Below the pieces are notes generated by a model, which ran no database searches, had not been told where the DNA came from, and was given only the letters and a program-made list of their open reading frames with translations. Shown piece after piece: positions 10,111 to 21,584 of a stretch of DNA of 64,000 bases (positions are counted from its first letter, which is position 1; each line of letters begins with the position of its first letter). The translations under genes were made by a program, and so were the position numbers. The DNA is from Sipunculus nudus (lineage: Eukaryota > Annelida > Sipuncula > Golfingiida > Sipunculidae), in NCBI GenBank assembly GCA_026874595.1, contig CM049308.1, positions 19,530,001-19,594,000 on the forward strand. Direction: 5' to 3'.

Positions 10111-11694
10111 ATGAATGACGGCTTCGAATTCTGGCCTCAATATAAAACGTATCAGTAAAAGGGGCGGTAAAATGAATGACGGCTTCGGATTCTGGCCTCA
10201 GTATAAAACGTATCAGTAAAAGGGGTGGTAAAATGAATGACGGCTTCGGATTCTGGCCTCAGTATAAAACGTATCAGTAAAAGGGGTGGTAAAATGAATG
10301 ACGGCTTCGGATTCTGGCCTCAATATAAAACGTATCAGTAAAAGGGGTGGTAAAATGAATGACGGCTTCGGATTCTGGCCTCAGTATAAAACGTATCAGT
10401 AAAAGGGGTGGTAAAATGAATGACGGCTTCGGATTCTGGCCTCAGTATAAAACGTATCAGTAAAAGGGGTGGTAAAATGAATGACGGCTTCGGATTCTGG
10501 CCTCAATATAAAACGTATCAGTAAAAGGGGTGGTAAAATGAATGACGGCTTCGGATTCTGGCCTCAATATAAAACGTATCAGTAAAAGGGGTGGTAAAAT
10601 GAATGACGGCTTCGGATTCTGGCCTCAGTATAAAACGTATCAGTAAAAGGGGTGGTAAAATGAATGACGGCTTCGGATTCTGGCCTCAGTATAAAACGTA
10701 TCAGTAAAAGGGGTGGTACAATGAATGACGGCTTCGGATTCTGGCCTCAGTATAAAACGTATCAGTAAAAGGGGTGGTAAAATGAATGACGGCTTCGGAT
10801 TCTGGCCTCAGTATAAAACGTATCAGTAAAAGGGATGGTAAAATGAATGACGGCTTCGGATTCTGGCCTCAGTATAAAACGTATCAGTAAAAGGGGTGGT
10901 AAAATGAATGACGGCTTCGGATTCTGGCCTCAGTATAAAACGTATCAGTAAAAGGGGTGGTAAAATGAATGACGGCTTCGGATTCTGGCCTCAGTATAAA
11001 ACGTATCAGTAAAAGGGGTGGTAAAATGAATGACGGCTTCGGATTCTGGCCTCAATATAAAACGTATCAGTAAAAGGGGTGGTAAAATGAATGACGGCTT
11101 CGGATTCTGGCCTCAATATAAAACGTATCAGTAAAAGGGGTGGTAAAATGAATGACGGCTTCGGATTCTGGCCTCAGTATAAAACGTATCAGTAAAAGGG
11201 GTGGTAAAATGAATGACGGCTTCGGATTCTGGCCTCAGTATAAAACGTATCAGTAAAAGGGGTGGTAAAATGAATGACGGCTTCGGATTCTGGCCTCAGT
11301 ATAAAACGTATCAGTAAAAGGGGTGGTAAAATGAATGACGGCTTCGGATTCTGGCCTCAGTATAAAACGTATCAGTAAAAGGGGTGGTAAAATGAATGAC
11401 GGCTTCGGATTCTGGCCTCAGTATAAAACGTATCAGTAAAAGGGGTGGTAAAATGAATGACGGCTTCGGATTCTGGCCTCAGTATAAAACGTATCAGTAA
11501 AAGGGGTGGTAAAATGAATGACGGCTTCGGATTCTGGCCTCAATATAAAACGTATCAGAAAAAGGGGTGGTAAAATGAATGACGGCTTCGGATTCTGGCC
11601 TCAGTATAAAACGTATCAGTAAAAGGGGTGGTAAAATGAATGACGGCTTCGGATTCTGGCCTCAGTATAAAACGTATCAGTAAAAGGGGTGGTA
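10111..11694 (+). repeat. 61-bp minisatellite, 26 tandem copies
   Basis: The unit starts 'atgaatgacggcttcggatt' and ends 'cagtaaaaggggtggtaaa'. The phase moves by one base per 60-base row, giving a 61-bp period, and 1584 bp divided by 61 is 26 units. Copies are nearly identical. The main variable site is 'cctcaGtata' versus 'cctcaAtata', with A in copies 1, 4, 7, 8, 16, 17 and 24. Private changes occur in copy 1 (cgaattc, ggggcgg), copy 10 (ggtacaatg), copy 12 (gggatgg) and copy 24 (cagaaaaagg). Each unit carries a short ATG-to-TAA frame of 15 codons (MNDGFGFWPQYKTYQ), and the G/A site is synonymous in it (CAG/CAA). Because 61 is not a multiple of three, the array is not one open frame. A poly-A precedes it. 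Confidence 0.97.
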
Positions 11695-11719
11695 ACCTGA
11701 CCGTTTAAAAAAAATGTTT

Positions 11720-11735
11720 GGGGGGGGGGGGGGGG
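11720..11735. repeat. G16 homopolymer
   Basis: Sixteen G immediately followed by 'caagtcttg'; compare 9927-9940. Confidence 0.9.
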
Positions 11736-12385
11736 CAAGTCTTGTCCGAAAGTCGGCTTTTCGTGGCTTAACTGGAAAACATAAGTGTCATTCCAGCGTC
11801 GTGTATTTACATAATTCTCTTATGGAAGGAAACGAAATAGTAATGTAATCACCATACTTTTGCTATGTGTTTTAACATTTGCGTAAATTGTGTATTCTAT
11901 AAATACGTGGATATAATTTCACATTTGTCTTTCTGACATTTATGTATGCTGCATTAGAGGGCAGAACAAATATACAACATTGCACAAACAGCTGTACTTT
12001 CCTGCGTGATCGCTTAACTAAAGCGGCCAAGGCTAGTTTTTTTTTTTACCAGGATTGCTCAGTATTTTTGTTCTAGTGCCTAGACGACTTTATTCCCATC
12101 ATTTGGCAACTAGATTTCTGGAACTGTGATCGGGGCAATTAGATTGACTTCGCACTGGCTCTGTTAGAACATGGGCGAGTCTTGTCACGACTGTAAAGTG
12201 AACAGCTTTTATGGACTGCATTAAACGGCTCAATCCACCTCATTAGGAATAGAGATCAGGTTTTAAAGACTTAAGGCGTAATTACCATTTTTAGAAATAT
12301 GATATTTTGCTTTTTAACTCGGTTGTTATAGCAACCAATTGATGATGCCACATTCAGAACTGCAGAAAGTTTTAAATATCTTCAC
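11736..12385. other. Unassigned DNA
   Basis: No gene or repeat recognised. Confidence 0.5.
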
Positions 12386-12419
<34 letters not shown>

Positions 12420-12458
12420 AAGACAAGCACACAGATAAGCAGACAGACAGACAGACAG
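12386..12458. repeat. (GACA)n microsatellite
   Basis: Interrupted run of GACA units. Confidence 0.9.
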
Positions 12459-13380
12459 GAAAAATTCTGAGTTGAAATTGTTTTATTTGGATCTAACAAA
12501 ACATGCGTTCATATATACACGATTGGCATATGATGCTATAGACATGATTATCTCAATAGCTGAGTTGCCAGTAGGGAATACCTATGCAATGTCTATAGAA
12601 CAAGGTTTCTTTAATGGATTTGTCATGGAAGGGACCAAATTTTTTATAGATTGGTTGTCCTCACTATATCCCTATTGCAAATTTTCTTAATATGCAAAGT
12701 AGGAATCTGTACTTTCTTCAATATCTCTAGAACTAATCGTGATAATTGTTCGAACTTTGTATAAAGATAACCGTACATATTATTGTATCAATTGTATTAA
12801 AAGGTTTTTATGGCCAAAGATTCTAATGTAACCATCTTAACAAAGATTAACATCCTATTATAAATTTCAACATGCAAATTTAGCCCTCCATTTATGAAAA
12901 TTCTGATCTCAATATCTGAAGAACAAGCCATCATTATTTTAGTCTAGAATTAAAGCATCTATGCACTTAAAACCTAATTAAAAGTTTTTTCTTAATTACC
13001 CAAGGACCAGTGGTAAAGTTTGATTTAATATTTTGCCTAAAGTTTTAATTGCTATGTCAGATATTTTATAAAATGGGCCATTGTTTCAGCAGCGTCTTTA
13101 TCCGCCATTTTGAATTTCTCTAGAAATGTCTCACATGCAGTTTCTGAACTGTTTTAGTTTAGATGCCTTGGTGAATGTAAATGTAGCCGCTCCTGCCATG
13201 GGGATAATTGCAATGCTTATCGCGTGTTTCGGCGAATCCCTTTTGTTGAAATTATTAACATTCATTTTCATAGTTCATTTCTAAAGTGCAAAAAACAGGG
13301 AATAAATGCATATATACATGACATTCTACTTAATCATTAGTAGACCTCTATACCACCGTTCAGATACGCCTCTGTTGGAC
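12459..13380. other. Unassigned AT-rich DNA
   Basis: A 72-residue open frame at 12472-12690 has no recognisable motif. Nothing else seen. Confidence 0.45.
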
Positions 13381-13399
13381 TGAAGTGCAGAGACACCAG

Positions 13400-14120
13400 C
13401 AAAGAACATTAAATATGGCGGCCAGTCTTAAACTCAACATGATGCCAAACCAAAATTAAAACCAACCACAGCACAGGGGTTAATAAAATCCCTGGTATTA
13501 CATTCATTGGTATTCGCAATGTATTTATTATTCCCCATAGCTCAACATTTAACCAAACATGTAACCTAATTTGTAGCTAGTATGTTGCTACCATTTAAAA
13601 CTATTATCCCATCCCCACAAGTCCCGATATAAGCAAATGCGGATTAAAAATTGCGGCCATTTTGAATTTCAATACGGTGACCATGCCATACTTGTAAAGT
13701 ACGGAAATTGCTTTTGTTTTATATATTGGTATGGCAAACATGGATGTTGCGACCATTTGTATTCTTCTACGATGCTCACAAGAACAGATATCAGCAAAAG
13801 TGTGTTAAGTGGCGGCCATTTTGAAATTCAATATGGCGGCCTAACCCAATTTGTAGCAATTATGGCAATGGCTACAATATTATTCCAGATATTGCAAACA
13901 TGGATGATGCTTCCATGTGTATTCTTTGGCCGTGCTAGGAAGTCCAGATATAGGGAAAGGGAAATAGAACGTTAGCGGCCATGTTGAAATTCAATATGGC
14001 GGTTTAATCCAATTTTTAGCAAGTATGGTAATGGCTTTAATGGAATCCCTGGTATCGCAAACGTTGATGTTGTTATCATTAATATTACTCTACAGTGTTA
14101 AGAATTCCAGGTAAAAGGCA
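13400..14120 (+). repeat. ~160-bp tandem units ('gcggccattttgaaattcaa')
   Basis: 'gcggccattttgaa' or close variants occur near 13652, 13811 and 13975, spaced about 159 and 164 bp. Each is followed by 'caatatggcgg', '...aatttgtagcaa' and 'gcaaacatggatg'. A diverged unit precedes them (about 13400-13640) and a lone core lies near 14945. The open frame at 13637-13975 is the repeat itself. Confidence 0.75.
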
Positions 14121-14284
14121 AAGAAAAAAAAAACTAGAATATCAGCAGAAGCTGACAAAGCTAGCCCTCAGCCAAAAGAACAGTGTTTGTAAGTGGTAAC
14201 AGTAACAAGTTTGAAATATTTGTTCTCCCATGGATGTATATCTGTACATATATCAGTTACAAATTAAAACTGGAGAGGTATTTA

Positions 14285-14935
14285 GTACCTGTGCAAGTAT
14301 GGTAAGACCGATCTCATGCAGAACTTAGAGATCATCAAGGCATATCATTATACCATTTTTCATAACAATCCACCCAGTGATTCCTGAGAAATAAGCTCCT
14401 ACGTTTTTTTCTATTTTAAGCTGTGTGACCTTGAAAAGTAGTTCAATGTCACCCATTTTTGAACTTGACCGAGATTTTGTTAATATACATCAGCACTGAA
14501 GAAATGAAGTTCCTGTATTGAACACCTTTGGAGATACCCCTCTCACAAGGTCAAATTGAAAAATCCGATATTTATAAAAAATAAAAAAAATTGTAGGTGG
14601 CGCCACCAAACTTAAGCAGTAGGTACAAACTATCAGTCCGTATGATAATAGTAAGTTTTGTGAAAAAACACCTAACGGTTCCTGAGAAATAAGCTTCAAA
14701 GTGTTTTTCTATAATCAGCTCTAAAATGTAGAAAAATAGGTCAAGGTCACCCAACTTCGAACATGACCGAGATTTTGTCAATATAAATCTTCACCGAAGA
14801 AATAAAATTCCTACGGTGAATCCTTTTAGAGTAATTCCGCTCACAAGGTAAAAGTTAACGGACGTCGGACGAACGGACGGACGGACAGCTTGGGTGATGA
14901 CAATAACCCATCAGCCTAAGGGCTGAGGGCTTAAA
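14285..14935 (+). repeat. Second hairpin-ended repeat family, two internal units
   Basis: Contains 'gattcctgagaaataagctc' twice (near 14381 and 14678) and 'gaccgagattttgt' twice. The palindrome GGTGGCGCCACC lies near 14597, with 'acggacggacgg' near 14870 and a terminal self-complementary segment ('catcagcctaagggctgagg') followed by a run of A. The architecture matches the 0/37/57-kb family although most of the body differs. Confidence 0.7.
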
Positions 14936-15770
14936 AAAACTTGGCGCCATATTGAAATTCAAAGTGGCGGTTGAAGACGCGGCTAAAAAATGGCACCTGA
15001 CATTTTTTAAATAAGCACCCCCAAATTGACAAAAATAGCTAATAAAGCCATTTTAGCACGACAATACAGCTTGAACACGCAACAAATTACTACTAGTTTT
15101 TTTTATAATGACAATATACCCAAGAAAACCTAGGATTAGATATCTGTTATACGGTGATCTACATTGATATATTGATGAAAACAGGATTTACCTATATGGT
15201 GACCCTAATGCATGTTAAAATACAAATGTCAACCAAACCGATTTCAATATACTATTATATGAATGTTTAACTTTGAAAAACTAGTTCTGGGAGATTGTGG
15301 AGGCAACTTGACCATACAAGATAAAACCTGCACATATTCACGTTATATCACGCTTTCCTCATTTACACCACAACAAAATAATAAATCAACCAGAGTGAAA
15401 AACCAACCTGACGATTAAGGTTAAACCCACATATCACTCATATAAGTCCTATCTTTTTAGGAAAGCATTTGCAGCGTCTGTTCAAAAGGCAAAAAGTAAT
15501 TTGAAATTTTACAAAGACGTGGGGTGAATGAAACCAAAATGCTGATGATAAAAATAGATAAGAAAGACAATATCTCTACACTCGAAATAAATGTCTGATG
15601 TACATGCGCTTTATGGCAACCAGTTGTATAATTGTACAATAGAACGGAAATGTAGCCAGAAAGAATCACGTTTTATTGACCCACAGATACCGCCTATAAT
15701 AAATACATATCCACGGTACTGGAACAGTCTGAATGGTCTGAAATCAATATATAAATTCTAGCTCTACATT
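14936..15770. other. Unassigned DNA
   Basis: Short open frames only; no recognised element after the lone 'ggcgccatattgaaattcaa' core at about 14943. Confidence 0.5.
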
Positions 15771-16150
15771 TCATTTATTATAGTTGAGCGCTTTGGACGG
15801 GACTAAGCAGAAGGATTTCTTACGAGCATATTTTAAAATATGGAATTCGAGCATTCTCGATTTGAAGGAAAGCAACGTGGGTGCCAGACTTGGGTACCAC
15901 TTAGGTATAGCCTTACGATATCTGCAGTCCAGGGGTAGGTCTGCGTGTATTAGTCGAGACAGCTGAGAGATGATGTCTACAAGCATTGATAGTCGGTGTC
16001 TGACGAAGGCCACGGTGATTTCCCTGTTACGGACTTTTAGAGCGAGTATCACATTTTTGCCGAGGGACTGGTAAATATGGCGCTTTATACCTGTTGTGAG
16101 CGCATTGACATTGATTCTGCGCCCAGAGAAAACAGTCTGTCCGTGTTACG
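15771..16150 (-). CDS. Unrecognised open frame, about 126 codons, coding status unresolved
   Basis: The minus strand is open from about 16150 to a TGA at 15771-15773, rich in Lys/Arg, for example NVILALKVRNREITVAFVRH and MLEFHILKYARKKSFCLVPS. The stop overlaps an AATAAA in the same direction. The other strand is also open (16077-16316, a decent Kozak ATG, with AATAAA downstream near 16352). Both cannot be taken at face value. No domain is recognised. It could be the last exon of a host gene, a retrogene remnant or chance. Confidence 0.22.
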
Positions 16151-16329
16151 TGAACTGTGTCACGAACAAAAATCGAGCATACTCCAGGGGTACTGTTGTA
16201 AACTGGAGGTCCAAGTCTCAATATGGAAACTGATTGTACAATATACACAGCGCGAGCTACTCAGTCAGGCGAATAGTGCTCCATTCCGGTGTCACGTGTA
16301 CTCGATGGTCATGTGATCAGGAAAAGTGT

Positions 16330-17419
16330 AAACAAGGAACCTGTATAGTGTAATAAACGGAATCTGGGTTACTCATGTGTTTATCATCATTGTTAGAACA
16401 TATGGAGCGCCTCTCAAGAGAATGTGAGTAAATTCTTCATTTAGTATATTGATTTTTTTTTGTTAATCCATGTCTTATCCACGTCGTTGAAATGTAAGTA
16501 TGCATGGGTTCAGCCAGTTTGTTTGACTTTAAAAAAAACCTAGACGTTCACAACGTATGATTTTTACACTTTAGACACGCAGCTGTCCGATTTAAAATTT
16601 TCCTTTGATTAAAGATCGGAGCATATATTTGCACTGAGTATTTAACCATTGCAAATATTAGTTCTTATTTACAGCACTATTTTGCACCCAAGACGTGGAA
16701 ATATGTATATAATGATCCATAGACCTGATGCTCTATACAGGACTGCGTTCAAATACAATGTATGACTACCAGCGCTGTATATGCTTCATTTCGCTCCGGG
16801 TAAATCTATTAATATTGATGTTACAGGCGCATCATGCCTTCCCGAATGGTTATCTCAGACTACAGACCTGTTTCGACTTGATGTGATCATTGTATGTTAC
16901 AACAATAAAAACTATTTTACTCAATTTTCTTTCATACAGTAGCAGAGTTTTGTGCATTTCCCTCCTCGTTTAGATGTAAAAGTGAATAACAGATCTACAA
17001 AAAGGAAAAAAAAAAAAAAAAACGGATAATAAACGATAGTAAATGAGTGAGAGCGGGCGAGAGAGACAAGGTAGAGACGATCAGTGCGGGCGGAACGGAA
17101 CTTTATTAAAGGAGGTTAACCAGTTCATCAAGTAGCCGAAGTCGTCGAGTATACCGGTATATACTGTCTGAACACCTGCCTTAATATTCTCATTCCTCCG
17201 GGATAAACCCAGAGGGTAATTAACGAATCAATTAACTCCTCCCACGTAGGGTCATCAGGATAATCTACCGCTAAAAGGATGTTTTGTTTCGTTAAAAGCT
17301 AATTTTTAATCATGTCTTTTTGGATTATCATATTATATTGCAAGTTCATTAATGTGAGTAATAAAATTAATCGGATCCAATTTTAGATTTGTCACGCAAA
17401 ATCAAAACATACGTGTAAG
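16330..17419. other. Unassigned DNA
   Basis: A good donor-like site (AAT|GTGAGT) follows an ATG at 16403, but no exon chain can be built. Nothing else seen. Confidence 0.4.
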
Positions 17420-18155
17420 TGAGTCTGAAATGATGGTCGCTCTCATGCTCAATATTTGCATGAACGGTTTGAGCTCTAAATTAAACACACACATTGTTGC
17501 ATTGACAAAAAAATCATCAATCATCTTATTTACGCTGATGATGAGTTGGTTTTTGCTCCGTCGGTAAAAGGTCTGCAAAAACTAATTTATCTTGCCTATG
17601 ACTATGGCATTTCGCAAAATATCAAATTTAATATGACAAAATCTGTGTATATGCACATAGTTGGAAAAGATCAAACTTGGGCATCCGCTGATCCATGTCT
17701 CAAATTGGGACAAACGCTTTTATCCCCTGTCAAAGCAGCACAAATATTTGGGCTGCATTATCAACAGCAAACTGTAAGATGACGATGACATTTTGCGACA
17801 AATGCGACTACTGTACGTATGGGCTAATATGTTAAAACAAAAATTCAAACATTGCTCGGGTACAGATAAGATATTTTTATTTTAAATGTATTGCTACTCT
17901 TTATATTGTGCCAGTCTCTGGTGTAAATACATAAAGTCCAGCATAGAAAAGTTGAAAGTGGCGTTCCTTAAGGATATTTCCTGGCTTTTCTAAACACTGC
18001 AGCATCAGCAAAGAATTAATAAGTCGTAAATTTACCACTTTTGACGCACTAATGCGCAAACAGATTTATAACTTGAAAATGAGAATAACTGAATCTGACA
18101 ATCTGTATGTAAGAACTTTGTATGAATCTGATCTATATCTAAAGGTGTACCTGCT
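17420..18155 (+). pseudogene. Non-LTR (LINE) reverse transcriptase fragment
   Basis: The active-site YADD of a reverse transcriptase is encoded at 17531-17542, followed in frame by FAPSVKGLQKLIYLAYDYGI and KFNMTKSVYMHI, typical of domains 5-7 of LINE reverse transcriptases. Just upstream, 'MNGLSSKLN' fits the segment before YADD, but a frameshift lies between. Downstream, 'DDDDILRQMRLLYVWANMLK' and then 'CASLWCKYIKSSIEKLKVAF' fit the C-terminal region of the same family, with stops between. The copy has neither a 5' end nor endonuclease and is dead. Clade not assigned. Confidence 0.8.
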
Positions 18156-18704
18156 GAACTTTATGCTGTTGTTTTTGCAGTATTTTGTATTCCTGCATCC
18201 GCTGATTTTGTTTTTTTTTTTGTTTTGGGAGGGAGGTCCGGAAAACTATGTGTGGGATGACACATGACATTGTTAGCTGAGGAAATCATCCAAGTTGAAT
18301 GACAAGTGCAAATAGGCTTACCAAATGTAAAAACATTTCTTCTGTCCACAAAGGCACGCGGCCTACATCGTGATGATATACAAGGTGTCACCTATTGTAT
18401 GTGACGTCCTAAGAGACGATAAGAACACGGTAGATGAGATATTAAAGGGATCGAAATGAAAGGATTTCCGTGTGTCTGAGCGAAATCCATCAACATGCTT
18501 AACGTAAGACCCCAGGAAAACCAGGAAGATTAATTCCCGCCAAGGACGTGGTTCATACGGTGTAAAGTACTATATATATATACCCGTTTATTAACACGTA
18601 AATGGTGCTGTCTGCTTCTTGTACTAATGCACTTACACTAAAAGATTTCCATTTAAATTGGCCATTATTGTCTTAAACCCTAATGGTGCCAAACAACCAT
18701 TAAA
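18156..18704. other. Unassigned DNA downstream of the LINE relic
   Basis: May include LINE 3' untranslated sequence; no clear end seen. Confidence 0.4.
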
Positions 18705-18960
18705 GTGAATAAGTATGAAAGGAACCTATTCCGATATCTGACGTCTATTAGCTAAAGATAATTCTCTGAACCTTTCTAATAATAGTCCAGAACACACCAG
18801 TTCCTTGGTACATGGGCTGTTTTTGTCTATATCCTCGTATCTATAACGTAGAGGCCCCGCCAATTTATAACATTTTCAACAACGACATCTGGCGTCAAGG
18901 TAGACGAACCAGCGTTTTGCAAACCGCGTTTGGTAATTAGTGACCTTTCAATACTTTCAT
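18705..18960 (+). repeat. Dispersed repeat X, copy 1 (uninterrupted)
   Basis: 'ggaacctattccgatatctg' and 'cattttcaacaacgacatct' match, with divergence, the two halves that flank the LTR retrotransposon (23561-23688 and 30086-30258). This shows that they were once contiguous. Confidence 0.65.
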
Positions 18961-19569
18961 ACTTATTTCTAAAGCTGGGAATTTAGTCTACAATTTGATA
19001 TATGGAAACTTGAAAACAGCTCAATGAATCTTAATTATTTTAAAAAGTCATTAATTCAAGCATAGCCACAGCAAATATAGAACCCTGCTTTACTTTTGTT
19101 GTATTAAAATTGTAAAAATAAATATTTATAATCCTGTAGAAGTCAAACCTAGCATTTAGTATATGCTATTCATGTGTTAAAATCCTTATCAATTAAATCA
19201 ATATTTCTTGTCGCTTATGACCAAGACTATTCTCTGCCGACTCTCTATATTATGTGTTACTTTGGGGTCACACAATTGGTAACGTTACGAGCGATCCTTG
19301 ACAGCCGCAATCAATTTTATCGTACGAGTATTTAAGAATAGGTCCCGCAATATGTAGGACTTGTGGTAATTTGGAAAAATATCGAGGGTCTGACCCACAG
19401 TCCAAAGCTAAGTATTTGTTCCAGTCACGTGATCATGCGTCGTATCAGTCACGATCGGTTGTGACTGCTCCCGACCCACGACCCAACCTATCTGTTGAAG
19501 ACTCGATACGCTACCATTTTGCGCAGAATCCCGCTCATAAGAATGCGACCCTTTTGGTAAGGAATTGTG
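18961..19569. other. Unassigned AT-rich DNA
   Basis: Nothing supported. Confidence 0.45.
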
Positions 19570-19700
19570 GGAAACCTTTTCCCCATAATGCACTGAGGCT
19601 TCCAAATACACCAGTGGCGTGGGTATAAATGCAGTGGAGCAGTAGATGTACCCAATTGAAATATGTTGGATTAGAAATGTTTCAAGTCAAATTAGATGAA
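19570..19700 (+). repeat. Dispersed repeat, copy B of the 4.4-kb repeat
   Basis: See 4370-4510. The overlapping open frame at 19371-19628 is not supported as a gene. Confidence 0.6.
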
Positions 19701-19771
19701 CATGAATGTCGTTTTTTTCGGTAAGATCCCTGCGAACTAAGTGATATTTATTAACCATGCGCATGTGCAAT

Positions 19772-19895
19772 CAGGCGCGGATCCAGGGTGGGGTTGGGGG
19801 TGGGGGAGGGGGTCTTAACCAACGCCTTTTTTAGACCATTTTTAGGCATGACAACCATTGACCCCTCCCTGCAAAAATTCCTGGATCCGCGCTTG
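19772..19895 (+). mobile_element. 124-bp MITE with 16-bp terminal inverted repeats
   Basis: The left end CAGGCGCGGATCCAGG (19772-19787) and right end CCTGGATCCGCGCTTG (19880-19895) are inverted copies with one mismatch. Both flanks carry GCAAT (19767-19771 and 19896-19900), a 5-bp target-site duplication. The interior is a G-rich stretch and a short T/A region. It is non-coding, and the transposase superfamily is not assigned. Confidence 0.8.
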
Positions 19896-19900
19896 GCAAT

Positions 19901-20630
19901 GTAAACGGAAGTTTTTTTTTTTTGCGGAAGTGCATCGCAACTCCCTAGTGCTACCGACCACTACAGATCACCCAGGACTATTAATCTCGTCGTATGTTAA
20001 CATAAGAGTACCAAGCCGCTCTTAATTCAGAACACCGCCCATAAGTCGTTGGAAAGCGAACCACGTGCATTAAACTGCCGAGTGGATAAGAGCTTCTAGG
20101 ATTGCCGGGGACAAGCTACATGTTTATTCGGCCCATGGCGACTTCTGACTGGACTTTCGAAGGGGTATCGCCGATTTTAAGGTCGTAGTTGGTCGCAAAC
20201 CGGTCGTTAAGGGACGTGTGACTGAACCTGCAGCTTTCAGCACCATCTCATATATATATATGGCTCTAAAACCTGTTATAAATTAAGGCTCACACCTTAA
20301 TGAAAGGTAACTAAAATGTCCCTTTCGCTTCTCATTGATACTACTCTTCTGTTTTAACAGTGTGCCGTTGGGAGATTAATCTTGTTCATACAATATCATA
20401 AAGGAGCTCAAGCACTTCTTAGTTTCAGCAGGGTGCCGGACTTTGCCAGCCTTCTTTTTCCCACATGAATCCTGCACGCAGCGGAATGCTCTTTAATCTG
20501 ACAGTTGATTAACTTTTTGAAATCTCAGAAGATGTCATGCTGCCTGGTTATGAAGGCTCTCGAGTTGTTTTTCAAGTTGTGTTGCTTTGTCATTCTAATT
20601 AGACCATCCTTGGCCCTTTTTCCGTCATCA
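19901..20630. other. Unassigned DNA
   Basis: No repeat copy or gene recognised. Confidence 0.45.
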
Positions 20631-21082
20631 GCTGAATGATGACTGTGTTGTCTCCTTTACCATCGTTCCGGCTCTGTCTGATAGTCATCTTGCGTTTTTA
20701 ACCATGGTCCGCGGTAGATCAGCCTTTTATCCAGGCTGATGATTATGTGTTAAATCGGGCTGTTCAGCTTATCAAAGCTTATATTAATGATGATGGCAGA
20801 GTTTTTTTGGTGAACACGCAGGGTAAGGATTGCACTTACGCTGATGACAAAGTCGTTCAGGTGTCATTTTTTTATTTTAGTTACATCCACCTTATTTTGA
20901 ATTCACCGGTTAGCCCGAAAAAGTGTCTTTGATAGTTAGGTTGCATCTCTGCAGGAAGGTTTGCATTTTACCAGTGCCATGTGGAACCGGCATGCCTCTA
21001 CTCTTTTTGCAAACAGCCGTACCTCTGACGTGGACAAGCAGTGGGAGCTTGTTAACAGAGGCATTTCCAATTATTTAAATTG
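20631..21082 (+). pseudogene. Possible retroelement coding relic
   Basis: Broken frames read 'CVVSFTIVPALSDSHLAFLT' (about 20645-20704), then 'TYADDKVV' (about 20834-20857) and 'SDVDKQWELVNRGISNYLN' (about 21027-21083). The first and last resemble, weakly, the end of a LINE endonuclease and the linker before the reverse transcriptase. Order and spacing do not fit a simple element, so this is tentative. Confidence 0.22.
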
Positions 21083-21536
21083 ATTTAAAGGCCCCAAAAA
21101 CCTACTACTCTTGGATGAAAAGTAAATGATTCATTGCAATTTGGTCGGTCCTTTGTGGCCATTTTTGAGGCCGTTTGAAAAGAAAGTCCGGATGTCCGCT
21201 TTTTGTTATATTATTCCTAACGTCAATGCTACAAAAATCGGTTGAACAACCTTTTTGTATATTTTGATAAATTGACCCGTCTATGTGTAGCTTTATTCAC
21301 GTCATAGTATTAATTCCTGGGGATCATAGACTACATATTTAAGAAAATAATTGAAGTACAATTACTATTTCCTATCAACCTATTTTGAACGACAGCGCCT
21401 TGCCACATTCAATTAAATCTTTATTTTTAAAGTAAATTTTACATTATCATCTCACCCGCATGAGATGAATATGTAATGTGATAAATATAAGTATGTAGTA
21501 TCAAGGGAAAGAAGAATACAGAGACACGGATTAACT

Positions 21537-21584
21537 TACGTTCTTTACACAGCGCTTTACCTATAGGCCTCCCTCGGGAGCGTA
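21537..21584 (-). mobile_element. 48-bp remnant with both MITE ends
   Basis: TACGTTCTTTACACAGCGC with 'tttacctatagg' is directly joined to 'cctccctcgggagcgta', i.e. the two ends of the 701-bp MITE without its interior. The flanks show no 9-bp duplication. Confidence 0.75.

Noticed and set aside
10111-11694. CRISPR array
   Set aside because: The repeats are contiguous with no variable spacers, and the genome is eukaryotic. It is a minisatellite.
15784-16316. Plus-strand frames of 60 and 79 residues opposite the 15771-16150 minus frame
   Set aside because: Both strands are open, no domain is recognised, and at most one can be real. Only the longer minus frame was listed, at low confidence.
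20834-20857. A second reverse transcriptase active site (TYADDKVV)
   Set aside because: The surrounding residues do not fit reverse transcriptase domains; kept only as a low-confidence relic.
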